Below, one piece after another: positions 25,637 to 35,700 of a stretch of DNA of 64,000 nt. Position 1 is the first letter of the stretch; each line of letters opens with the position of its first letter. The notes under the pieces are model-generated. The model worked only from the letters and a program-made list of their open reading frames with translations, did no database searches and was not told the origin of the DNA. Made by a program: the position numbers and the translations under genes. Source of the stretch: a virus. The stretch covers positions 1 through 64,000 of IMG/VR virus record IMGVR_UViG_3300036985_005327; one strand, given 5' to 3'.

Positions 25637-26842
25637 TTACCTCCAGTTGATGTTGTCGATGTCAAACTGCTTGATTGCAGTCAACAAGGCGGTTGTTGTT
25701 TTAGGACCAAGAATCCCGTCGACAACCAAGACTTCCTCGGGATGAAGGTCCATCTTCTTGTGATTCCACGATGCCTGAAACATGGATACTGCTTGCTTAA
25801 ACGCTGCGTCATAAATCTTTGACGTGCTCGTAAAACCAAGTTTATCCAGGTGGGGTTTTGCTTCTACCACAGAAAGAACGTGTTTATGAGAATCGGGTTC
25901 TTCGTCGTCGTTAGTGGGAATGTTTACGCCGTATTCAGGACTCTCAGAATTTTCTTCTGTGATTCCGTGGTGCGCTAAAATAGTCTCAGGCTTGGAAAGA
26001 GGTGAATTCTCGAAGTCTTGCACGAACGAAAGTTGCGCTACAGGGAACGTGCCTTCGGAGAACACGCCACCGTTACAGTCGGCGAAGGGCCACAGAGGAC
26101 CCATGTCGGACTTACCTTCGCGCCAATCAGAGTGCTGTGACATCCGGAGAGCGGACATTCTCTCGCCTAACGCCATCTTCACAAGTCTCTTGATCTTGAT
26201 GTTGTTCACAACTTGGTCGAGTGTGAACGGCTGCATGTACTCGGCTCCCTTGTAATGGGGCGTAAGCGCCACCGGAGGAAGCTCATCGATCAAGTTCTGC
26301 GGAACAGCATTAGCCCAGTAGTGCCATTCGTTTTTGGCGTCTCGGAACATCTTGCCTGCGTTAACCATCTCGATGGCTATGGAGTCTTTGTTCTTTCGGG
26401 GTTCGTGCCACGCCCCGTTGTGAAGAGCGATGAGATACAGGGGATCTCCGTGATAGTCCTGAACAAAATGCGTTGATGCGCCGTTGTACTTGTTGTTGGC
26501 ATTACGGCGTGAACTGAACCAATTCACTGTAGACCATGCGTTGATACCCGCTGTGAAATGGTCAACCCACCACAGGTCCTCAACCGGCCCAAGTGCTCCC
26601 ATGTACATCTGCTGGGTCGGAAAGAACTTATCGAGTCCTTTCTCGAGGATGCGCTGGTGCGAGTAGATGAACAGGTTATTGAGGGCTTTTTGGGCCTGTT
26701 TCTCTGAGAGGACTTTTCCATCTCCGATAGCAGCCCATTCGGCCAAAAACATTTCCTTTGCCGCTTTTCCTGTGGCCTTAACCAGCGTCCAGAATTCTTT
26801 TTGAGGGAGCTGGTTGTAGTTGACTAGAAACTGGTAATTCAT
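25637..26842 (-). CDS. Endolysin: N-acetylmuramoyl-L-alanine amidase with C-terminal peptidoglycan-binding domain
   Basis: Predicted to cleave the amide bond between muramic acid and the stem peptide to lyse the host. The 401 residues include an Amidase_2-type core: WVDHFTAG (first zinc His), SSRRNANNKYNGASTHFVQD, ALHNGAWHEPR, SIAIEMVNAG and later QHSDWREGKSDMGP, with the His and acidic ligands expected for a zinc amidase. The C-terminus has VDGILGPKTTTALL, the signature of a peptidoglycan-binding type 1 domain. The ATG at 26842 overlaps the previous stop and follows GAGG. A longer open frame upstream lies inside the nuclease gene. No signal peptide is seen, so a holin is needed; none was identified next to it. 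Confidence 0.85.
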   Translation of the reverse strand: MNYQFLVNYNQLPQKEFWTLVKATGKAAKEMFLAEWAAIGDGKVLSEKQAQKALNNLFIYSHQRILEKGLDKFFPTQQMYMGALGPVEDLWWVDHFTAGINAWSTVNWFSSRRNANNKYNGASTHFVQDYHGDPLYLIALHNGAWHEPRKNKDSIAIEMVNAGKMFRDAKNEWHYWANAVPQNLIDELPPVALTPHYKGAEYMQPFTLDQVVNNIKIKRLVKMALGERMSALRMSQHSDWREGKSDMGPLWPFADCNGGVFSEGTFPVAQLSFVQDFENSPLSKPETILAHHGITEENSESPEYGVNIPTNDDEEPDSHKHVLSVVEAKPHLDKLGFTSTSKIYDAAFKQAVSMFQASWNHKKMDLHPEEVLVVDGILGPKTTTALLTAIKQFDIDNINWR

Positions 26843-27711
26843 ACTTTGCCTCGGCATCTTTCGTAGTAACCGCAGAACTTGTGGGTGCAGGCCCACGATG
26901 TTGGGTCACACCGTGGAAAGTCACCTTTCTTTACCATGCTGGCCACTTGTTCTACGTCCTCAATCAGGAGTAACTTGTCTTGCAACGTTCTCACAGATCG
27001 TTCTTGTTCGTACCTGGGACCAGCTTTAAGATCAACTAAGAAATCAATTCTAACCTTATTAGTGTCTTCTGCAAGAGCATAAAAGGTTAACTGGTGGGTA
27101 TATCGAATTTTTTGTTCCGGCCATTTCTTTGTGGTCGTTTTTAGGTCGGATACCACTTCCACCATACGAGGGTTATCAGGGTCGTTTTCCAAAGACATCT
27201 CGGTATCTTTGACGCTGTCGATGAGGTCAATAACTCCTCGAACAGGGACACACCCAACTTTAATGGCGAAAGTCTTTTCGGCGTGAATAGGCCGAAGTCG
27301 GGGAAGGGCTTGATGGTGATACGCGGCGTAACTAGCAACCGCTTTGTCCTTGACAACTCCTGGAGCATACCCCTCCCAGTTTTCAATAAACAGTGATTCA
27401 GTCGCGAAACAGTCGGCGACAGCCTGCATTGCTTCTTTAACGTCGGGAGGAGACCCTGTTTCGATCATTCGTCGGTGGGATACCTCTGCGCCCTTGTGGA
27501 TTGCTGTCCCCTTTACCATGGAGATACCGGGAGCCTCCACGACTTCTTGGATGTACCTGAACTCAAACTGGCGCGGACACCTCTGGTACATTCCCACCTG
27601 TGACGGGGACATCACGCCGCCACGGGGAAGGGCAGGGTCTAGGAATCCTTCTGGGTAAACGAACACTCGGTCAGACGAACGGACTTCTCTGACATCATCT
27701 TCTTCAGACAT
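26839..27711 (-). CDS. Second Cas4/RecB-like PD-(D/E)XK nuclease
   Basis: 290 residues with the same plan as the nuclease at 20667-21545: MSPSQVGMYQRCPRQFEFRY (early Cys), KGTAIHKGAE, VRGVIDLID and VVSDLKTTTK (D and DxK), HQLTFYALAE, and a late Cys cluster (CDP, WACTHKFCGYYERC). Predicted single-strand exonuclease with an iron-sulfur cluster. Sequence identity to the other copy looks low, so they are old paralogs or separate acquisitions with different jobs. GGAGG six bases before the ATG supports the start. It shares an operon with the helicase upstream and the endolysin downstream. Confidence 0.83.
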   Translation of the reverse strand: MSEEDDVREVRSSDRVFVYPEGFLDPALPRGGVMSPSQVGMYQRCPRQFEFRYIQEVVEAPGISMVKGTAIHKGAEVSHRRMIETGSPPDVKEAMQAVADCFATESLFIENWEGYAPGVVKDKAVASYAAYHHQALPRLRPIHAEKTFAIKVGCVPVRGVIDLIDSVKDTEMSLENDPDNPRMVEVVSDLKTTTKKWPEQKIRYTHQLTFYALAEDTNKVRIDFLVDLKAGPRYEQERSVRTLQDKLLLIEDVEQVASMVKKGDFPRCDPTSWACTHKFCGYYERCRGKV

Positions 27712-27744
27712 GCCTAACCTCCAGGGGTTTACGGCGTATACCGC

Positions 27745-28191
27745 CTATTTTCCGAGGGAACGATTAGCGAATTCGACCGGGAACTCAGCAGAAGCTCCAG
27801 GATACATGAGCAGTTCGTTGGCGTTGGGATCATCCGGAGCGGGGGGTGGTTGGCCTTGTAACATCAATTCGTGACTCTTACGAATGATGTCGTCCAGCTC
27901 ATCTTGGTCTTCGTCGGAGTCAACAACTTCGTTATGCGTAACCGGAATTGGTGGGACTACCACGTTACGGTTACTCTCGAACATGACCGGAACTCTTGTT
28001 TTTGGTGGTGATCCCGAAGCCACAGCTCCAATTTTGGACAAAGACTTGGCGTCCATACCTGTGATGGTAAACGTCCGGACGTCCCCAGTCATCTCGTCAA
28101 AATCAAACACGAGGTCAGCCAGACCGAGAGGGATACCCCATAGCGTAGCCAACATAGCCACGAACTCTTCTTTACTGAAAGTAATCTGCAT
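27745..28191 (-). CDS. Hypothetical protein
   Basis: 148 residues, no family recognised. The N-terminal half looks globular (FSKEEFVAMLATLWGIPLG); the C-terminal half is acidic, Pro-rich and probably disordered (DSDEDQDELDD, QGQPPPAPDDP). ATG 28191 lies inside the last 20 bases of the helicase gene and follows AAGGAG at a rather long spacing. An ATG at 28218 behind a stronger AAGGAGG is an alternative. It lies between helicase and nuclease genes, which hints at a DNA-processing accessory role. Confidence 0.5.
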   Translation of the reverse strand: MQITFSKEEFVAMLATLWGIPLGLADLVFDFDEMTGDVRTFTITGMDAKSLSKIGAVASGSPPKTRVPVMFESNRNVVVPPIPVTHNEVVDSDEDQDELDDIIRKSHELMLQGQPPPAPDDPNANELLMYPGASAEFPVEFANRSLGK

Positions 28192-30319
28192 CTTCGTTTT
28201 GCTCCTTAATCGAAGCATATTCCTCCTTGTTAAGATTTTCAATGTAATCTACCAGAGGAGTCTCACCTATTCCTGGTTGTATAACCTCTGGTTTGGTCAT
28301 GTACTTTGCCATGCGAGCATCTAGCACACACCCCTCGCACCACGGCGCTATTTCTTTTTTCAAGCACGCTTCGTACTCGTCACAGACTACGCACTCCACT
28401 CGTTTGGTGAGGACGGTTGCAATATCGTGTCGGTTGTCCAGGGCGATAAGCTGCTGCCGTTCTACTGAGTAACTCCCCACCAAACGGTACACCACTGTTT
28501 TTTGTGTTTGACCGATCCTGAAGTTACGCCCTCGTGATTGGTCCCATGCGTCTAGAGACCACGCACGACTGTAATAGATTGAGTATTTTGCTGCCGTAAG
28601 CGTAACCGCAATCCCGGTGTGGATTTGCCCGAGGTATATGCGACACAAAGGGTCAGTTTGGAATCTATCTTCATATTTCTTTATGTGCTGAGTATTTGTC
28701 CCATCGACACGAACATAGTCAAACTTTAACTTCTTGATAAGATTCTCTACGTTATCTAATTCTTCTGTGTAGTTTCCCCAAATAATCACTTTATGCTCAG
28801 GGTCTTCGAGGAGGTCTTCCAGTAAGTCTTTGAGAGCCTCTAACTTTGGATTCTCTTTGTACCTAACGACCTCGATGATCTTAGCTTCAGCGTTTGAACA
28901 GCGGTTTGTTCCGGGTTCGATGTTCTTGGAAACACACTCGAATAAATGTTCACATGTGTCGCAATAATTTCCCGTGGCGGCTTTGGGTACGTAGTAAAAA
29001 CCGCTACACATTTGCATCAGCTTAGTTAACCGAATGGCCCCATGTTTAAAGTCTATACTCTTACCTAAGCCAAGGTGTATCTGGCAGTCTCGTACTGCTA
29101 CGTTGTAGTCCATTAACTGATTCCCTGTAAGGCTATAACGGATGTCAATGTCCTTTCTAGGGGGGAGAGACACACAGTCAGTTAACTTTCTCTCGCTAGA
29201 AACTGAATTAACTCTTTCGTTAATTATGTTCATGTTTTTATAACCACGAACAATGTGCTTGTTATGTGGCGAGATGTCGCAGAACTTGGGCACAAAGTTA
29301 TGCCACTCTTCTGGCATCAAAAACGGGGACAGTATCCTGAGCTGGGTATAGAAGTCGCGAGGGTCGCCTACCGTAGGCGTACCTGACAGCAAGTACCGCC
29401 TGGACGCCCGAGTAGCCAAGGCGTTGATTGCTTTTGTTCGTTGACTGCGAATATTCTTTACGCGATGAGCTTCGTCCAGGATGAGGGTATCAAACGTTAA
29501 TCCCGACAAAAAGGGAACTGTGCCGCCGTTGAGTTGGTCAACGAGCTTAACGATCTCGTCAGCAGTGGCCTTTCCCGCGTAATATGAAGTCAAAAGAGCG
29601 ATCTGGTCTTTTGTAGAATGGATCAAAGCCACAGCGTCAAGAACTCTCGTGTGGTTTTTAGTTGTACCCACTTGAGATTTTTTACGGAGACCTTGCGCTT
29701 CGGCACACAGGACGGGAATACTGTACATCCGAGCCGTATCATAAGACATAATCACAACGTCGAAGTCTTTGGCTTCTACTAACTTGTTCATCTTCTGTTT
29801 GGGTGTCCCAATAATCGCTATAGACGTCAAGGTACCGGCCGAATGAAGAGCTATCTCACGATGCCACGTATTGATCGCTATGACAGGGCATATGACTATC
29901 GTTTTAGTTTTGAGATACGTCAGGGCGTCAACAGCTACTTTAGTTTTCCCTGTTCCCATTTCCCATCGTAAGTACCATCTGTAATTCGCTAAGAGTTCCG
30001 CTGTTCCTTCTTTTTGATGCTCGTAGCTAATGATGTTTCCCGGTGGTGGGTCCTGTGCATTATGTGCGAGCCAATCTTCTTTTGTTAGTGCCTGGGCATA
30101 CGCTTCGTTCTTTGTCTCGGCACTTAAGACATTTTCATTGAGTGTGTCGATGTCTCGTATTACATTATCTAGGAACGGACGGTACGCTGGACAGACCCAA
30201 CTACGGAGTTTCTCGACGTACTGAGCCCCAAACACGTGACCCCAGGAGTCCATTTTGTTTCCAGGAATCAAAAACACAGGGGTTGTTCCAATTTTTACAA
30301 GTCTGACTTCGTTAGACAT
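28172..30319 (-). CDS. SNF2-type superfamily 2 helicase
   Basis: ATP-dependent DNA translocase or helicase of 715 residues. The motifs are EMGTGKT (Walker A), TIVICP, VVIMSYD, LILDEAHRVKN (motif II), LLSGTP (III), IIWGNY (IV), then WDQSRGRNFRIGQTQ (VI), the combination typical of SNF2-like phage helicases. Two Cys-rich inserts lie between the helicase lobes (CDTCEHLFEC with a later Cys) and near the C-terminus (CVVCDEYEAC and WCEGC), probably zinc sites. It likely acts in replication, recombination or fork remodelling. AGGATAGGAA precedes the ATG. Divergent from the portal gene, with 32 bases between the two. Confidence 0.88.
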   Translation of the reverse strand: MSNEVRLVKIGTTPVFLIPGNKMDSWGHVFGAQYVEKLRSWVCPAYRPFLDNVIRDIDTLNENVLSAETKNEAYAQALTKEDWLAHNAQDPPPGNIISYEHQKEGTAELLANYRWYLRWEMGTGKTKVAVDALTYLKTKTIVICPVIAINTWHREIALHSAGTLTSIAIIGTPKQKMNKLVEAKDFDVVIMSYDTARMYSIPVLCAEAQGLRKKSQVGTTKNHTRVLDAVALIHSTKDQIALLTSYYAGKATADEIVKLVDQLNGGTVPFLSGLTFDTLILDEAHRVKNIRSQRTKAINALATRASRRYLLSGTPTVGDPRDFYTQLRILSPFLMPEEWHNFVPKFCDISPHNKHIVRGYKNMNIINERVNSVSSERKLTDCVSLPPRKDIDIRYSLTGNQLMDYNVAVRDCQIHLGLGKSIDFKHGAIRLTKLMQMCSGFYYVPKAATGNYCDTCEHLFECVSKNIEPGTNRCSNAEAKIIEVVRYKENPKLEALKDLLEDLLEDPEHKVIIWGNYTEELDNVENLIKKLKFDYVRVDGTNTQHIKKYEDRFQTDPLCRIYLGQIHTGIAVTLTAAKYSIYYSRAWSLDAWDQSRGRNFRIGQTQKTVVYRLVGSYSVERQQLIALDNRHDIATVLTKRVECVVCDEYEACLKKEIAPWCEGCVLDARMAKYMTKPEVIQPGIGETPLVDYIENLNKEEYASIKEQNEDADYFQ

Positions 30320-30351
30320 TTCCTATCCTTTCGTTACTAACTGGAGGACAA

Positions 30352-32088
30352 ATGGCAACTGACACGATGCGCCTGTTCGACCCCTATCACGGGGGGATGG
30401 ATGGTACTCATTCGAATCCGTACTACCAATATTCGCAGCTCTACACGCCCAAGCGGCTGAAAGAACTGTTCATCTGGTGCGAGTATCTCTTCTACCAAAG
30501 TCCACACATTTTTGCGGCTCTGCGTAAGTTCGGGGAATACCCCATCACGAAAATTACGTACGAGACCGTAAACGAACATCTGAAAACAAAGCATAAAGAA
30601 CTTCTGGAAAAGACTCTGCGCGTTCGTGAGTTTTTGATTAAGTGCTCGCTCGACAAGTATGTTTACGGTAACGCATTCGTTTCTATGTATCAACCCTTTG
30701 TGCGTTACTTAAAGTGTCCGTCGTGTTCCTCGCTCTCGAACATAAAGAACACCACGTACACATTTGATGTTTCTAATCTCAAGTTCACCTACACGTGTCC
30801 CTCGTGCAAGAAGAGAGCAGTGGTCGGTGAGGACAACATCGAAGATCGAAAACTTCTTTTGAGCAAGGGCATCAATTTCATTCGGTGGGACGCCAAGGAC
30901 CTCGACATCGATCATAATCCTCTCACGGGAGAGTCTACGTACTATTACAAGATTCCTAATGCCATCGTGTCGCGGGTTAACTCCGGTCACAAGATGCTCA
31001 TCGACACCATGCCGATTGGCTTCTTAAAGGCCATCAAGGAGCACAAGCCCTTCAAGTTTGCGCGTGACGCCATCTTCCACATGAAGGTCGGCGCTCCTGC
31101 CGGTATCAATCCGCAGTGGGGACTACCGCCAATCTTGGCTGCTCTCGAGAGGTTCCACTTCACGCAGATTCTTAGGAAGGCCAACGAGGCTATCGCCCTG
31201 GACTACCTCGTTCCTTTTCGTATTCTTCACGCCTCTCAGGCTTCTGGGGTTGCTGACCCGGTTCAGCAAATTAGTCTGGCCAAGTGGAAAGACGAACTCG
31301 ACATCAACATCAGGTTACACCGTAAAGACCCTCTCCATATCATGTACTCGCCCATTCCAGTGGGTATGGTTCAGCTCGGAGGACAGGGCAGAGCACTCTT
31401 GACGCTGGGAGAGATCCAGGAAGCCGAGAAGAGCATCGTAGCAACCCTAGGAATTCCCATGGAGTTCTTATACGGCGGGCTCACGGGACGCGGGATGGAA
31501 GCTACGCTGCGCATGATCGAGAACCAGCTTTCGACACACATCGCGGACCTTATCGACCTAATGCAGTGGATGGATGATAAGTGTGCGGAGTTCCTTGGTT
31601 GGGAAAAAATAACTCTAGGGCTTACGCCATTTCGAATGGTCGATGACTTCGAGAAGCAACAGCTCATGTACAGTGTCTGGCAGTCCGGAAAGCAAACGGG
31701 TTCTCAGGTCATTTCGGACACTACGATGTGCGAGATTTTTGAGATCGATCCTAAACGGGAAGAAGAGCGCATTAAGGACGAAACTCTGCGTGGCTCGCGT
31801 ATCAGCCAACAGATTCAGGCTGAGATGCAGAAGATGCAGAATAATGTCGCGCAACAGTCGCAACAGGAAGCGAACTCTGGTCCTAGCAACTACAATCAGC
31901 AGCAAGTTATCGCGAATGCTGACGGCATCCTGTCTGAGATTATGAATATGGAATACGGCGCGAAGAAGAGCCGCCTGCACCAGTTACAGATGGAAGATTT
32001 TGTGCTGTACTCTGTGGTCATTCAGCGAATGAAACTACAGAACACTCAGATGCTGCAACAAGACCCCGCGCAAGGACAAATGGGATGA
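30352..32088 (+). CDS. Portal protein with zinc-ribbon insertion
   Basis: Forms the dodecameric ring at the head vertex through which DNA is packaged and ejected. The 578 residues include TLGIPMEFLYGGLTGRGMEA and a long helical C-terminal part rich in Gln, as in other portals. A zinc ribbon (C122, C125, C149, C152) is inserted in the N-terminal half, which is unusual. The C-terminal tail (IQAEMQKMQNNVAQQS and onwards) is probably disordered. GGAGG seven bases ahead of the ATG gives a strong start. It is followed by a coupled small zinc protein and then the RNA polymerase genes. The portal call rests on motif and gene context; no sequence search was possible. Confidence 0.78.
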   Translation: MATDTMRLFDPYHGGMDGTHSNPYYQYSQLYTPKRLKELFIWCEYLFYQSPHIFAALRKFGEYPITKITYETVNEHLKTKHKELLEKTLRVREFLIKCSLDKYVYGNAFVSMYQPFVRYLKCPSCSSLSNIKNTTYTFDVSNLKFTYTCPSCKKRAVVGEDNIEDRKLLLSKGINFIRWDAKDLDIDHNPLTGESTYYYKIPNAIVSRVNSGHKMLIDTMPIGFLKAIKEHKPFKFARDAIFHMKVGAPAGINPQWGLPPILAALERFHFTQILRKANEAIALDYLVPFRILHASQASGVADPVQQISLAKWKDELDINIRLHRKDPLHIMYSPIPVGMVQLGGQGRALLTLGEIQEAEKSIVATLGIPMEFLYGGLTGRGMEATLRMIENQLSTHIADLIDLMQWMDDKCAEFLGWEKITLGLTPFRMVDDFEKQQLMYSVWQSGKQTGSQVISDTTMCEIFEIDPKREEERIKDETLRGSRISQQIQAEMQKMQNNVAQQSQQEANSGPSNYNQQQVIANADGILSEIMNMEYGAKKSRLHQLQMEDFVLYSVVIQRMKLQNTQMLQQDPAQGQMG

Positions 32089-32660
32089 ACGAGTTCAGAG
32101 CACAGGTAGAGGACGCACAGAAGTTCGAGTTCACGAACGTCTTTGGCGGAAACAAAGGGGGGAACCTAGTCACCCCTAAGACTGAATCGAGTCAAATAGC
32201 TGACCAGATTAAGGTCATGTATTTCTCGAAGGTGTTTGTGTTGTGGCGTCCTTACGAAGCCTGTCCAAGGTGCAGCAACGAGTTGAACGCAGGGGAAACG
32301 CAGATTCCCATTGAAGGGGATTACACGTGTCCGCATAACGACAACACTGCGTATGAGGCGGTAGTGAATCTTTGTCTGAGTGGAAAAGCACTCATGCAGA
32401 AGCAGGAATTTTTTAACCGCAGGGAAAATGATGCTCGGTGTGTGCACATCATGTGGATGATTGCCGACCCCAGGCACATAGCTGAGATTGAAAATAAAAA
32501 GAAGGCTAAGGAAAAAGACCAGGTGTACCCCCCAAATCCCAAGAAGGTTTTTGACGAGGAGTACGACAAAACGCAAAGTGCGGAGCCCCCCAGCGCCGCA
32601 GTGAACGTTACAGCCTCGACCTCAGTACTACCTGAACAAGAAGTCCCCAAAAAGTTGTGA
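32085..32660 (+). CDS. Hypothetical zinc-binding protein downstream of portal
   Basis: 191 residues. CPRC and, about 20 residues later, TCPHND plus a later Cys pair (LCLSG, ARCVH) suggest one zinc site. The C-terminal 50 residues are polar and low in complexity. The ATG overlaps the portal stop (ATGA), so the protein is made in step with portal; a portal cofactor or connector role is possible. No known family was recognised. Confidence 0.6.
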   Translation: MNEFRAQVEDAQKFEFTNVFGGNKGGNLVTPKTESSQIADQIKVMYFSKVFVLWRPYEACPRCSNELNAGETQIPIEGDYTCPHNDNTAYEAVVNLCLSGKALMQKQEFFNRRENDARCVHIMWMIADPRHIAEIENKKKAKEKDQVYPPNPKKVFDEEYDKTQSAEPPSAAVNVTASTSVLPEQEVPKKL

Positions 32661-32749
32661 TTACCACTAGCTCTCCTTCTCGTGCAGCGGTTAATTACAC
32701 TGCGTATCCTTATACCTGTAGAGAAAGTATTTTTTGAAAAGGAAACAAA
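32661..32749 (+). promoter_or_regulatory. Leader region of the RNA polymerase gene
   Basis: An 89-base gap before the giant polymerase gene. It contains TATACC at 32711-32716 and AAAAGGAAAC just before the ATG as ribosome site. The TATAC core resembles the TAxACTT element seen elsewhere. No -35 box or terminator hairpin is convincing. Confidence 0.3.
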
Positions 32750-35700
32750 ATGACTCAGGATATCCAGCCTTTTTTGGTCAGTGCTGATATAAAACGCGAG
32801 CACATCCGCAATAAGGTTGTGGAGGGTATCCAAGAGTCATTCCCTATAAAGTCGCGCAGCAAGACTATCCACGTAAGCGACATCACTGTTCAGAACAAGG
32901 ACTACTCTCCGTCTGACCAGAAGACCGCTATCATGGAAGGGAACTCCCTCTTCGAACACGTCAAGGGGACCATAACCGTTCGGGACAACGCTACGGGTGA
33001 AATTTCCGATAAGATAAAGAACTTTACCTTAGCAAAGGTTCCGTGGTTTACGCCCCGGCATACGCTGATTGTTGGGGGCAACGAGTACTCTGTCGCGAGC
33101 ATGGTGCGCCCAAAGACAGGTGTCTACGCGCGCAAACGGGCTAACGGTATTCTTGAAGCCAATTTCAACATGCAGGGAGCCTCGAACTTCAACGTGACCA
33201 TGGACCCCGAACAGGGCGAAATGCAGATCGAGTACGGAGCTTCAAAAATTCCTCTGTACCCAATTCTTACGCGAGCAGGATTAACGCACGAAGACATCTC
33301 AACGGCTTGGGGAAAAGACCTGGCTGATAAGAACCGGCAGATGGCCCCCAAGAACGCCAGCGGCGTTGTGGACCGTTTATACAACAAGGTTGTCCCCATC
33401 TACGGAAGAGATGTCCTGAAGTTAACGACTCCCGAAGATAAGGTTAAAGAGATTTTTAACCGCTATTCGAAGGCGACAATGGACCCGGAAGTCAACAAGG
33501 TGACTTTGGGTATGCCGTATTCGAGCGTGACTCCGCACGTGATTCTTGATGCTTCAAAGAAGGTTCTGAAAATTTTCAAGAACAGCGACGAAGTAGACGA
33601 CCGCGACAACTTGGACTTTAAAGCTCTCTACGGGATCGACGATTTCTTCAAAGAGCGCATCAAGCTCGACGCTCGTGACATCGCTCGAAAAGCGTCCATA
33701 AAGATCGAGGCAAAGAAAGACCTGAGACACGCGGTCCAATCTGCTCCGTTTACTCCTGGTCTTTTGAAATTCATTAACACGTCGCGGCTTGTGTCTGTTC
33801 CTACGCAGACAAACCCAATGGAGCTCATAGACTCCTCGATGCGTATCACCTCTCTTGGTGAGGGCGGCATCAGCTCTGAACGAGCTATCCCCATGGAAGC
33901 TCGCATGATTCATCCGACTCAGATCGGTGCCATCGACCCGATGCGTACGCCTGAATCGTTCCAGGCCGGTGTCGATGTCCGAGCGGCCATGATGCTCCAT
34001 AAGGATAAGCAGGGGAACATTTACGTTCCCATGTACGACGTCAAGAATGGGAAGAAGCTCGTCTTTATCCGTGCGGGACAGATTCAAAACAACGTGGTCG
34101 CTTTTCCCCAACAGAAGCTCGAGGGTCAAGTAGACGCGTTAGTTAACGGCGTAACACGGAAGGTATCTGCGTCCACGGTGCAGTACCAGATTCCCCATTC
34201 GTCGGTAATGTACAGCCCTGCAACGAACCTTATTCCGTTCATGGAGTCGAATCAGGGTAACCGAATCATCATGGGGTCTAAGTACCAGACGCAGGCGTTG
34301 TCCTTGGTAGACCGCGACGTACCTAACGTACAGTCTATCTCGCAGACGGGTAAGCCGATGGTCACCGTAATGGCTGAGACCATTAACCCCAAGTCTCCCG
34401 TTGACGGACTCATTACGGAGATAGACAAAGACTACATCCGCATTAAGCCCGATACGGGCAAGGGTGTGGTCAGCGTTCACTACGAAACAAATTTCCCTCT
34501 GGCCGCTAAGTCGTTCCTGCACCACACGCTTAACGTACGGGTTGGTGACCATGTTAAGCAGGGTCAAATGCTTGCTAACTCGAACTACACCAAAGATGGT
34601 CAGCTCGCTCTCGGTAAGAACTTGACCGTTGCATACATGCCTTACCGAGGTGCCAACTCCAATGACGCGGTTGTTGTGAGTGAAGGGGCTGCTAAGAAGT
34701 TAACATCTGAAAAGATGTACAAGATTATAGTAGCGCGCGACGTAGACATGACCTTTAACAAGGACAAGCACCAAGTCTACTACGGGCACGAGTACAAGAG
34801 AGACCAGTACGGGTTGGTAGACGCTGACGGCGTAGTAAAGAAGGGCGCGAAGTTGAACGCGGGCGACCCTGTTATTTTTGGGTTACGTCAGTCAACGATG
34901 ACCCCTGACGACATTTTGCTCGGGCGTCTGCACAAGTCGCTGATAAAGCCTTTTAGAAACGCCTCAGAGATATGGGACCACAACCATACCGGAGAAGTAG
35001 TAGACGTTGTAAAGACGCCCAAGAGAATTGCGATTACGATCAAGGTCAAAGAGCCTGTTGTCGTCGGAGATAAATTATGTTACGCCGTAAACACGGACAT
35101 CTTAACTACCACGGGCTGGAAACCTGTAGAGAAGGTAACGGTTAGCGACGTATGCTACACGCTGAATACTGAAGGTGTAATCGAGCTACACAATCCTACA
35201 AACGTACATGCTTATCCCCATGGGGAAGAGATGTACGAGCTTAAATCGCAACAAGTAGACCTACGTGTAACAGCTAATCACAGTCTTTTAGTTGAACTTA
35301 GAGGCACAAAAACTTTTAATTTAATAGAAGCCAGAGACGTCATTGGAAAACGTGTACGGCATCGTAAAGATGGTGTTTGGTCATGTGGGACTACACCAAA
35401 GTTCTTTGAACTTCCTATCCTAGAAATTTTAGAAACGGGAAAAGGGTGTAAAAAGTCGCAAAAAGCAGCTAACCGACATGCTCCTATCCAAATGTTGGAC
35501 TGGCTTGAATTCCTTGGAATTTATTTAGCTAATGGTTCCACTACTATTTTTAACCGAAAAGACAGAAATGGAGCTGTGGAACATATTGTACAGTTAAGTA
35601 GCGACTACGGTCAAATCCATAGTATTTCGGGAGACCAGTATGCCTGGATTCAAGAAGTAATAGAACGCTGTGGGTTTTATTACCAGGCTATCCCAAAGGG

